NCBI GenBank assembly: GCA_024399545.1
Contig: JAKSNS010000003.1
Coordinates: 28,597 to 92,596, forward strand
Source of the DNA: Paludibacteraceae bacterium
GTDB lineage: Bacteria; Bacteroidota; Bacteroidia; Bacteroidales; Paludibacteraceae
DNA length: 64,000 nucleotides
Reading direction: 5' to 3'
In this document: piece by piece, positions 30,519 to 40,200 of the stretch
How positions within the stretch are numbered: the stretch's first letter is position 1
Layout: each line of letters starts with the position of its first letter
Program-made: the position numbers and the translations under genes
The notes under the pieces: generated by a model
What the model was told of the DNA's origin: nothing
Databases searched by the model: none
The model's input: only the letters and a program-made list of their open reading frames with translations

Positions 30519-30592
30519 TGGAGTATAGCGGACTCGAACCGCTCACCTCGACACTGCCAGTGTCGCGCTCTAGCCGGATGAGCTAATACCCC
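30519..30592 (-). tRNA. tRNA-Ala (anticodon GGC)
   Basis: The 74-nt cloverleaf read on the minus strand has acceptor GGGGTAT/ATACTCC with discriminator A. The D arm is GCTC/GAGC. The anticodon stem CGACA/TGTCG has loop CTGGCAG, giving anticodon GGC (reads GCC/GCU Ala codons). The T arm is AGCGG/CCGCT with loop TTCGAGT. CCA is not encoded. It has its own promoter and terminator. Confidence 0.93.
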
Positions 30593-30604
30593 AACTTTTC
30601 GGGT

Positions 30605-30636
30605 GCAAAGGTACAACTTTTTTTCCATTCCCACAA
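30605..30636 (-). promoter_or_regulatory. Promoter of tRNA-Ala
   Basis: On the minus strand, TACCTTTGC (30605-30613) with TTG (30634-30636) 20 bp upstream. The tRNA 5' end is 12 bp downstream. Confidence 0.65.
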
Positions 30637-30872
30637 GTTTTTCGCCATCTTTTTATCATATTTATTCAAGTTTCGCATGTCCTAAGCCCGAAGGGTGACA
30701 TAGATTAGCATAGTGGCATAAGCCCTATGGATAAGAATGTCAGCCATTTGCAACATCTTTGGGTCATTCTCGATAAAGTAGAGACGCGGCATGCCGCGTC
30801 TCTACGGATATAATGACATTTCATTTTTTGACTCTAAAAAACATAAATGTCCATTACTTACTATTCGATATG
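30637..30872. other. Non-coding gap with a 28-bp perfect palindrome
   Basis: No gene is visible. The segment 30778-30805 is a perfect 14+14 palindrome (GTAGAGACGCGGCA and its complement). It lies upstream of the tRNA promoter and downstream of the lipoprotein gene at 30873 and could act as a bidirectional terminator, although T-runs are lacking. Confidence 0.55.
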
Positions 30873-32045
30873 TCAATTGTCCTTCTTGACGTTTTTAATG
30901 ATGACTCTCGAAGCTACGCCATCATCATTGAGACGGTCTGGATTTATGATGTGGCACTCGCCATCTATCCAATAGGCAGGCCTTACACCGTGATTCACAT
31001 TGTCATAAAGTGTTCCGACCGTTACAATTTGACCTTTTGAGTTCATCGTCATATCAATGATTGAAGCGAGTGTGTTCTCCTTAGGGTATTGGTATATCGT
31101 TTGAGGCATCACCTGACCATCCTTCAAGACATAGAAACCACCACGGATAGTGTCAACTGCACCGATTTCTCCTGTCTTTGGATTGACATAACCATGCGCA
31201 TAATATTCGGTCACTAACGAATAGATGCTGCCGGATGCATCATCCCATTTTGAGGATTTGACAATACCGTAAGTCATGCTGGCGTTTGACTCTGACCATT
31301 GGTAAGGTATCGTGGTAAAACTTTGTTGCTGACTATTGTATTCGAAAGCTTTGGCTTTCTCGTCTTTTTCAATGTGAATACCAGCCATCTTGAAATCTGT
31401 ACCGTTGGTCAGTGCTCCGGCGTAAGCAAATGTCGAAGCGCTGTCCATCTGTCCCATTTCAATAAGTTGGCGATTCATCCACACAACGGGAGTGTATTCA
31501 CCGGATTCGCCCATATATGAGCCAACAATGAATTCATTTCCATCAGTATATTCAATAGACGAAATATCCCACAGTTGAACTTCTCCGATTGACCCGACAG
31601 GCAATGCATTGAAGTTTGTGCCATCCCATACTGCTGGCTGACCCCATTTAAGTCCGGCAAGGACAATATCGCCATTCTCCTTGAATGCTATGCCACAGAA
31701 CGCAGAGGCTTCAAATGTGTATTCGCTGCACTCCTCATTGTTTTTGTATAATGCAGATTTGGGGGGAATACCCGCACCAAACGGGCTATCCAACTGTCCA
31801 ACGACATATACATCACCATTGTCGCGTACAGCCATATCAAGGGCAGCAAATACCGTATTGTCTGTTCTGCTGAAATAGTGTATCTGATCGTTGGTCATCA
31901 GAAATGATTCGGAGTTGTAAGTACCCATAATATACATCGTTTCAGATGAAGAAGGGTTTTCGGGTTCGTTGTCTTTTTTGCAAGACGTAAATGCCAGCAC
32001 CGATGCAGCCAGCATAAATGCAAACAGTTTTAATTTTTTGTTCAT
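30873..32045 (-). CDS. Lipoprotein with beta-propeller-like repeats, 390 aa
   Basis: The signal peptide ends in a lipobox (AFTSC-KKDNEPENP), so the mature protein should be anchored by a lipidated Cys24-region residue. The body has recurring strand motifs ('A.DMAV.DNGDVYVVGQ', 'CGIAFKENGDIVLAGL', 'AVWDG', 'DMTMNSKGQIVTVGTL') of the kind found in beta-propeller surface proteins. No catalytic residues are recognised. It has its own promoter and no obvious operon partner. Function unknown; a substrate-binding or scaffold role at the outer membrane is inference. Confidence 0.7.
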   Translation of the reverse strand: MNKKLKLFAFMLAASVLAFTSCKKDNEPENPSSSETMYIMGTYNSESFLMTNDQIHYFSRTDNTVFAALDMAVRDNGDVYVVGQLDSPFGAGIPPKSALYKNNEECSEYTFEASAFCGIAFKENGDIVLAGLKWGQPAVWDGTNFNALPVGSIGEVQLWDISSIEYTDGNEFIVGSYMGESGEYTPVVWMNRQLIEMGQMDSASTFAYAGALTNGTDFKMAGIHIEKDEKAKAFEYNSQQQSFTTIPYQWSESNASMTYGIVKSSKWDDASGSIYSLVTEYYAHGYVNPKTGEIGAVDTIRGGFYVLKDGQVMPQTIYQYPKENTLASIIDMTMNSKGQIVTVGTLYDNVNHGVRPAYWIDGECHIINPDRLNDDGVASRVIIKNVKKDN

Positions 32046-32159
32046 AAAATAACTTTTTTAATCAGGCTCTTTTTTTTGATATCATCGTGCAAATCAGCAG
32101 AACCTATTATCTGATTTGTAAGATACGAGAGTTTTGCAAACTCTGATTGGAATTCAAGT

Positions 32160-32194
32160 GCAAAGGTACAAATTTTATCTCAGATATCGGCAAA
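32160..32194 (-). promoter_or_regulatory. Promoter of the propeller-like lipoprotein
   Basis: On the minus strand, TACCTTTGC (32160-32168) with TTTG (32191-32194) 22 bp upstream. It lies within the ~55-bp block shared with 8036-8090. Confidence 0.6.
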
Positions 32195-32336
32195 TATTTC
32201 AGAGAAAATAATACTGAAAATGCAATGGAGAAAATCACAAGAATGATATGGGTATAACATTATCTGAATCGGTGTTTTAAGAAAGGGAGGGGTGACACCA
32301 AAAATATGTTTTACGGGTCGGGAATGGTAAGACACA

Positions 32337-32562
32337 TAAAAACCTACCCCCAACTTTTTAGGTGAAATTATTGAAATTATTGAAATCGCATGCAAGCCGA
32401 AACCTCAAATGCGCACATAAATGTACACACAAACTCACAACACAAAAGAGCAAGCAAAGAGCAAGCCCTACCGTACCATAAAAAACAGAAAATCGTATAA
32501 TGACTTCTCAAACGATTTCAATAATTTCAATAATTTCACCTGAAAACTTGGGGGTGGTTTTT
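32337..32562. repeat. Inverted-repeat (MITE-like) element, ~226 bp, ~50-bp arms
   Basis: The left arm (32337-32388) and right arm (32513-32562) are inverted copies with few differences; each holds GAAATTATT repeated and a CCCCCAA block. The centre contains AAGAGCAAG...AAGAGCAAGCCCTACCGT (32443-32484). A partial second copy (centre plus right arm) lies at 44050-44140. No ORF is inside. Size, arms and recurrence suggest a non-autonomous mobile element or structured repeat. I see no clear target duplication. Confidence 0.65.
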
Positions 32563-32640
32563 CCTCCTGTTTTTTGTTTTAGAGATTCTAGGACGCTTCG
32601 CTTTTCTAGTAAGTTATAAGGGCGAGTTCTATATATAAGC

Positions 32641-32685
32641 AAAAAAAGAGGGTGCGCCGGAGTTGCTGGCACACCCTCAAAAAAA
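32641..32685 (-). terminator. Terminator of the YDG-OmpA operon
   Basis: GAGGGTGCGCC (32648-32658) pairs with GGCACACCCTC (32668-32678) with one mismatch. T7 follows in the minus direction. It lies 22 bp past the ompA-like stop. Confidence 0.8.
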
Positions 32686-32700
32686 GGTATATAGTATCTA

Positions 32701-34278
32701 TTAATCCTCACGGATATCAATCTCGGCACGACGGTTAAGCTTCCTGCCCTCTGGGGTATCATTAGAAGCGACTGGGTCCTTATCACCGCGAGATACGCAA
32801 ATGATACGAGAAGGATCAGCACCATGTTTAACGAGAATAGTCTTCATAGCCTCGGCACGACGTTGACCGTAGATGATATTCTGGTCAGAGTTACCAGAAC
32901 TATCGGCATGACCGAATACCATAACGATTACGTTAGGATTCTTTCGCATCAAGTCAGCGAGCTTCTTCAAAGCGTCTGCGGCCTCCTCATCCATATAAGG
33001 GAAGTCTTGAGCAGAGTCGAAGTGTGCAATACTATTGATGTGACCAGCGATGCGCTTACGTTCCTGGATTTCAGCCTTCTTCTTCAGCAACGAGTCATGC
33101 TCGGCGCGGAGTGCCTGGAACTCAGCATCGAGTGCATTCTTCTCAGCAGACTCGCGTTCAAGTCTCCTACGTGCAGCTTCAGCATCTTCAGCAGATTGAG
33201 CGGCAAGGTTCAAAGCATCCAACGAGTCTTGCTGGTGCTTGAGCTTCATCAACTCAAGATCCTTGCGGTCTTTCCTTGCCTGAGCGAGACGATCCTCGAA
33301 CGCCTTAGCCTTCTTGTCGGCTTGGTCAACCCTGAACATGAAACCTAAACGGATACCGAAGTTGAAAGGATGAACCTCCTTAACCCTGTCAGAGCAGAAA
33401 GTGCCTACGTATTTTCCAGGGGCATCGAGAGTAGGACGCAGAATCAATTCCTGGTCTTTATGGTCGATTGTGTTAAGGAAATAGTAGCCACCGTAAAGAC
33501 CGAGGTAGAAGTCAGAGATGCGGGTCATCTTGAACGTGAAACCCAAGTCGATGATTGCACCGACATTGAAAGCATTGTAATTGTGGTCGCCGTCATCACC
33601 ATATTTGGTTGACGAGAAACCATGCTCGACGATGTTGCTATAGGTTACGTTAGTAGATGGGAAATAACCTGTGATAGTGTAATTGCCATCGACTGTTTTG
33701 TAAGTACTATAAACAGGGAAAGCCAACGAAGCACCAGCACCCAAGAGGAACGCAGTTTTCTTGTTGATGAAATGACGGTAGTTGAACATGATAGGCACTT
33801 CGACCTGCAACATCAACTGTTTTTCCTTCCAATCGTTGAAAGTAATAGTCTGGTCATACAAAAGGCCGTTGTCAGGGTGAACGAGGTTCAGGTGCTGGAA
33901 CGAGTAGTTATAGATAGCGGCAGACTGATAAACAGTAGCCTGGGCACCAATAGCTAAACCCCAATGCTTGTTGAACATCACCTGATACTGGAGACGGAAG
34001 TCGCCACCATGAGAAGGTTTCCAATCCCCTTCCAAAGGATCGTAAGCCATAGTGTTCATCCCCACACCGAAATAGAAGTTGATGTTATGAGACGTACTGT
34101 TGTCCTTCATCTTCTTTACAAGCAAACTGTCTTCCAAAGCTTGTTTTGCGATAAGACTGTCAACTTTTGCAGTGTCCTGGCTGGTCAGGGAGGAGTTCGA
34201 GAAATCCTCGAACTCTTCCTGAGCATAGCCATAAACCGACACAAGCAATACTGTAATAATCAAAAATATCTTTTTCAT
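32701..34278 (-). CDS. OmpA-family outer-membrane protein, 525 aa
   Basis: Signal peptide MKKIFLIITVLLVSVYGYA-Q. Residues ~65-320 look like an outer-membrane beta-barrel (alternating aromatic strands such as INFYFGVGMNTMAY, WGLAIGAQATVY, DFYLGLYGGYYF). Residues ~325-405 are a charged coiled coil (AQARKDRKDLELMKLKHQQ...). Residues ~410-525 form an OmpA C-terminal peptidoglycan-binding domain with the typical VFGHADSSG, YGQRRAEAM, SRGDKDP, NDTPEGRKLNRRAEI elements. It starts 9 bp after the stop of the 3084-aa YDG gene and shares its promoter and terminator. Inference: it anchors the neighbouring giant to the envelope, or helps export it, in the way that SprF-type barrels accompany SprB-type adhesins. 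Confidence 0.9.
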   Translation of the reverse strand: MKKIFLIITVLLVSVYGYAQEEFEDFSNSSLTSQDTAKVDSLIAKQALEDSLLVKKMKDNSTSHNINFYFGVGMNTMAYDPLEGDWKPSHGGDFRLQYQVMFNKHWGLAIGAQATVYQSAAIYNYSFQHLNLVHPDNGLLYDQTITFNDWKEKQLMLQVEVPIMFNYRHFINKKTAFLLGAGASLAFPVYSTYKTVDGNYTITGYFPSTNVTYSNIVEHGFSSTKYGDDGDHNYNAFNVGAIIDLGFTFKMTRISDFYLGLYGGYYFLNTIDHKDQELILRPTLDAPGKYVGTFCSDRVKEVHPFNFGIRLGFMFRVDQADKKAKAFEDRLAQARKDRKDLELMKLKHQQDSLDALNLAAQSAEDAEAARRRLERESAEKNALDAEFQALRAEHDSLLKKKAEIQERKRIAGHINSIAHFDSAQDFPYMDEEAADALKKLADLMRKNPNVIVMVFGHADSSGNSDQNIIYGQRRAEAMKTILVKHGADPSRIICVSRGDKDPVASNDTPEGRKLNRRAEIDIRED

Positions 34279-34287
34279 ATCTGCTTA

Positions 34288-37200
34288 TTATTTCTTGATT
34301 GCCTTAACTGATTCACCATCCACGAATACGGTATAAGTACCAGAAGGGAGGCCGCTGACGTTAATCTTGTAGTTGTCGCCATCGAAGTTTTCGGTCATAA
34401 CGACGAAACCAGCGGCGTTGACAAGCATCATCTTGTGCGTACCCTCGGCGAAACCAGTCAACTGGATATTAAGTTCACTTTCGGCAGGGTTAGGATAAGC
34501 ACTGATAGACTTGGTCTTCTGTCCTGCGGTATGATAGAACTCCTTAGGGCAGATGATAGCCTCGTCTTCCTCACCAAGGTTTACTACAACGTAATACTCG
34601 CCATAGAGGCCGCCCTTGTCTTGATAATAAGGCAAGTTTGCATTAGCGATAATGTCACCATCCTTGTACCACTGGTAAGAGCGGAACCTGTTCTCGCGGT
34701 TGTCGATAGAGACAACATCCTCGAAGATATCGGTGATGTACTTGTTCGACAAATTGACAGTGAACTCGATTGTGTCACGGTCAACGTTAGTCAAACCGTC
34801 GCGAGCCTGGATTTCGTTTCTGAATTGTACGGTAGCATAATAGTCGCCACCATCGCAAGAGTCAGGGATATTGAATGTAATGTCACCATTAACCCTTGTC
34901 CAGTCGATATCGACGAAGCCTGCTGCCTTGGCGGCATTGCTGAACTCTAAGCGATATTCGTAAGGAATACCCCTGTCAATAGTGTAAAGGACAGTAGCCA
35001 CGTCACCGCCACAATAAGTCTCGTTGTCGGACAACAACTTCTTGTTGGTGATAGAGTCAGACAAGAGGGTAACGATATCGAAGATTATACCATCGTTGGT
35101 GTAGATGGAATCAGGGATTGGGTCATAGTTGAAGCGATCAGTACCGAATACGCTAAACTTAGCTGTGATGACCTTGTTGTTACCTGCGTCAGGCGAATCG
35201 AAATCGGCTGAAGGGGTGAGGAACAGGACATCGCCAGGGAATTGTCCGATAAGCGTAGGAGAACCGATAATAGTAGCGATAACGTTACCGTCATAGTTCT
35301 TCCAAGGGTCAATTACCAAGCCGGAAACGGTAAGTTTAGCAGGTGTGATGGCACCATCGTTCATTGTAGTCTGAGCGGAAACAATGTAGTTGTTAGCATC
35401 AGCGCCGCTCAAAACATAGGAGATAGTGATTACCTTGGCGGTATCAACGTTCTTGTCGTTGAACTGCGCAAACGCCATAATGTTAACGTTGTCACCGTTG
35501 CAGAGACTATCGACTACACCTGGAGCGATAATCCTACAGTTGGTCGTAGCATCGTAAGCCCTGATACTTTCGACAACGGTACCAGAAACAGTTACATTCT
35601 TAGGAACGATTGTAGAGAAGGCAGTATCGCCAGAGTTAGTGAGGTGATAGTTATTAGCGTCAGGACCGAGAAGCATGTATGACAAATCAACAACCTTGTT
35701 GGTGTCAACATTCTTGTCACGGAAAGACGCTGTTACGTAAGTAACGACAGAGTCTGGCAAAACGAGGCCGCGGATAGAACCGTGATTAAGTACGGTGATG
35801 TTCTTCGTGCCATCGTAAGTCTTCTGCAAAGCGACGTACGCACCGTAACCCTCGACATCCTTAGGGGTGATTGTTCCCGCCTGTTGCAAAACGATAGGGT
35901 CAGGGGTATCGAAGTTTGCAGCGTCATTGCCGTTGAGAGTGAACGTCAAGGTAACATCCTTGCGAGAACCAACGTTCTTGTCACTGAAGGTTGCAAGAGT
36001 CGAAAGCGTCACATCAGCGGTTCCGACATTCTGGAGAGTACCAGGGAAGTTGACGATGGCATTGTTGTTGCCGTCATAAACTTTGTTTACCGCAATCTGG
36101 TAATCGTCAGCCACAGTAGGTTTAACCTTCGTAATCTCACCATTGTTGAATATCAACGGAGTAGGGTTCGCATAGTTTACGGCATCTTGTCCAGCAAGGG
36201 TGAAGTTGACGGTAATCAACTTGCCAGTGCCTACGTTAGGATTGTCGTAAGTTGCGGTTGCAACGAGAGAAACCTGGTCAGCACCAATCTTGCCAACAAT
36301 GGTTCCGTCATCAGCAATGCCTGCATTCGAGTTTCCATCGTATGGCTTAACAGGAACAGGGTTTGTGCCAGTCACTGTAATAGCGGCAGGAGTGATTATT
36401 GCCGTGGCAAAACCTACAGGGTTTGCGATCACGTAATTGTCCTTGTCAGGACCTGCCAACGTGTAATTGATGGTGACATTCTTAGGCTGAGCCTCGACAT
36501 CCTTGGTGAGGAAGTTAGCCGTAGCGACAACGCTGATTGAGTCAGGCGATACGAAGCCTGTCACTTGACCGTTGTTGAGTACAGGAAGTGAAATATTCCC
36601 ATCGTAAACCTTAGAAGGAGCAACCGTTGCCCCGGTTACTGTTACTGGTTTCTTAGAAATGATACCGGCGTTAGGCAAGACGATAGGGTCAGGGACCTCA
36701 AAGTTGACGGCATCTGGGCCAGTCAAAGAGAATACCAAAGTCACGTTCTTGCTTGTGCCAGCATTATTGTCATCATAAACAACCGTTGCAGTCAGAGTGA
36801 CGTCAAGCGAGGTGTCAACACCGAGGAGCGTACCAGGGTTGTCAACCACGGCAGTCCAAGTGCCATCATACTCTTTTGTGAATGTCTCTGGGTAATCTAC
36901 CACAGTTGGTTTGTTGGTCCTAATCTCGCCATCGGTGAAGATAACAGGCGCAGGGTTGAGGTAGTTAGCCGCATCTGCTCCCGTGATGCCAAAAGTAACG
37001 GTAATAACCTTATTGGTTCCAATCCTCTTATTGTCATAGTAAGCCAAAGGAGAGGTCAAAATAACTTGGTCGTCACCATAAGTGCCTGAAATCACGCCGC
37101 TATAGACGACTCTTGCATCTGTATTGCCATCATAGTTCTTGATGCGTGCAACGTCGGTTCCAGAAACGGTAAGGGAAGCTTGGATAATCGAAGAAGAGCC

Positions 37201-40200
37201 AATCCCCGTCGTATTGGTGAGAGTGTAGTTGCGTGCATCCTTGCCAGCGATACTATAGATAATGTCAACGTCCTTCGAGTTGCCAACGTTCTTGTCACGG
37301 AACGTTGCAGTAGCAACGACTGCGACAGAGTCGGCTGGCGATACGCCAGTCAAAGTACCATTGCTGGTGACAATCGCTGAAACAGTACCATCGTAAGGCT
37401 TGGTTGCGGCAAGGGTCGCACCAGTGGCGGTGACATTCTTAGCGTTAATCTTACCTTGGCCTTTCAAAGTGACAGGGGCAGGAGCCTGGTAGTTGGCGGC
37501 ATCGCTACCTGTCAAAGTGAATGTAAGGATAATGTCCTTGTTAGAACCAACATTCTTGTCAGAATATTGGGCAGTAGTCACGAGGTTTATATCCAAACCA
37601 TCAGGAACGCCTTCAAGGGTACCTGCTAATGTGACTTCAGCGTCAGTCATACCATTGTATGTCTTCTCACCGTTGACCTGATAGCCAGATACGGTAAGAG
37701 TGTTATTCTCTACTATCTCTCCATTATTGAAGTAGGTTGGCAATGGGGTGATGTAATTCTGAGCATCGGTTCCCGAGATAGTGTAAGAAGCGGTGATAAC
37801 CTTGCCCGTACCCACATTCTTGTTATCGAATGCCGCAATGGTAGTGAGGAAAACAACGTCACCATTGAAAAGACCTTCGATAGTACCTGGGTTTATGACG
37901 GTTGCATTAGCGTTGCCGTCATAAGGCTTGCTTTCAGCAACCAATGTACCAGAAACGGTGATAGAGGCAGGAACGATCGAGGCAGCCTTGACGTCAGCGG
38001 TAACCGAGAGGAAATAGTTAGCCTTATCGTCACCCGTCAGTGAATAGGTAACGTCAACAGGTTTGCTGTTGCCCACGATCTTGTCACGGAAATTGGCTGT
38101 GACCACAAGGGTTACGTCGTCGTCTGGTTCCAATCCTACGATTGTGCCAGGGTTTATCACATCAAGGGTAATACCGCCATCATAAACCTTGGACGAAGCA
38201 ATAGAAGTATTAGCGATAAACACGGTCTTTTGATCAATCTTACCACCAGGGATAGTGACAGGGTTTGGTGTCTCGAACAGACCAGCGTCAGCACCAACAA
38301 GAGTAAATGTTATTGTGACGGTCTTGCCAGTTCCGGCATCAGGATTGTCATAATTTGCCGTTGCAATGACGTGGACGTCAAGAGCAGGGTCTATGCCGTC
38401 AAGAGTACCACTTGAAATAACCTCAGCCTCTGTGCTACCGTCATAGATCTTTTCGGTGTTAATGTCGTAACCAGAGACGGTTGGGACATTGGCGGTAATC
38501 ACACCATTATATAAATAATTAGGTGTAGGTGTGGTATAGTTGGCAGAGTCTGGGCCATGGTGCGTATAGTTGATTGTAATGGTCTTGCCAGTGCCAGCGA
38601 AAGGAGAGTCGTAATTAGCAGAAGCGGTAATAGTAACGACATCGGAAGGAACCTTCAAAACAGGGACACCCTTAGTGATTATGCGTGCCGTGGTGTTGCC
38701 ATCGTATTCCTTGATGGTATCGACGACTGTACCAGTTACCGTCAGTGCGGTAGGTATGATAGTTGCCGAAGCAAAGTCAGCGTTGGACTGGAGTTCATAG
38801 TTGAATGCGTCAGCACCCACCAAAGAGTAGGTTACGTCAACGTCCTTGTTCCTACCCACGTTCTTGTCACGGAACATTGCCGTAGCGGCGGTGTTAACGA
38901 CGTCTCCCGCAACTACGTAGCCTGGAAGGATGTAGCCATTGTTGACAACAGCGACATCAAGCAATCCGTCGTAAGTCTTGGTTGGCACCACGGTAGCGCC
39001 TGTCGCAAGGACTGGCTTACGTGTGATGACACCTACGCCACGGAGTGTTACAGGGTCTGGGGTCTGGAAATTATTTGCATCCTTACCCGTGAGTGTGAAG
39101 GTAATCGTAACATCCATGCCCGAACCAACGTTCTTGTCAGAGAATTGGGCTGTAGCGTTCAGTTTGACGTCAAGCAAAGAGTCAACGCCGTCCAGTTTAC
39201 CTGGCACCGTGACTTGTGCGACGGTCGTTCCGTCGTAAACCTTGGTTGTTACAATTTGTGGGTCATATACGGTTGGCTGGAAGCTTGTAATCTCACCGTC
39301 AGTATAAACCTCCTGAGCTGGCACTACATAGTTCATAGCGTCATTGCCAGCGAGTGTATAGTTTACGGTAATGGTCTTGCCAGTTCCAACGAATTTGTTG
39401 TCGTAATGCGCCTGTGCGTCGAGAACCAAATCATCACCAGAGATAAGTCCGGTGATTGTTCCAGGGTTGATAATCTGGACATCGACATTGCCATCATAGT
39501 TCTTTGAATGTCTTACATCCGTGCCTATGACACTAAGGTTGATACGTGACACTGACGAAAGTGCCGTACCCATATTGTTGGCAAGAACATAGTTCCCAGC
39601 ATCTGGACCTGTGAGGGTGTATGTCACGTCGGCAGTCTTGTTCGTGCCAACGTTCTTGTCGCGGAATACGGCCGTCGCCACTACGCCTACGGTATCACCC
39701 GAATAGACACCCAATACACTACCGTTGGAGTTCACGGTGATGGAGGTTGAACCGTCGTATGGTCTTGTAGGGACAAGGGTCGCTCCGTAAGCGGTAACCT
39801 CTTTTGGCGTAATGCTACCAGGCAATACTATTGGCTCAGGTGTAACATAGTTGTTGGCGTCTTTTCCGTAGAGAGTGAAAGTAACAATCACGTTTCTGTT
39901 CAGCGAAGCGTCCTCGCTGTCATAAACTGCGGTAGCCGAAACGTAAACCTCGTGTGCAGGGTCGGTGCCTACCAATTCACCGGCATACGATACCGTGGCA
40001 TTGGTTGTACCATCATACTCCTTTGAAGCCACGATTTCGGTATTGGCAACCGTTGGCTGAACTTGGGTGATTTCGCCGTCATCGAATACAGTAGGTGCTG
40101 GTGTGTTGTAGTTGCCTGCATCGTCACCCACAAGGGTATAAGTTACGGTGATGCTCTTACCGATACCAACGTTCATATTGTCATAACGAGCCTCGGCGGT

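Noticed and set aside
38557..39507. 316-aa plus-strand open frame inside the YDG gene
   Set aside because: It is a long shadow frame produced by the repeat structure and codon bias of the YDG repeats; its composition (S/V/R-rich, repeated RVV/NVLV) mirrors the opposite strand.
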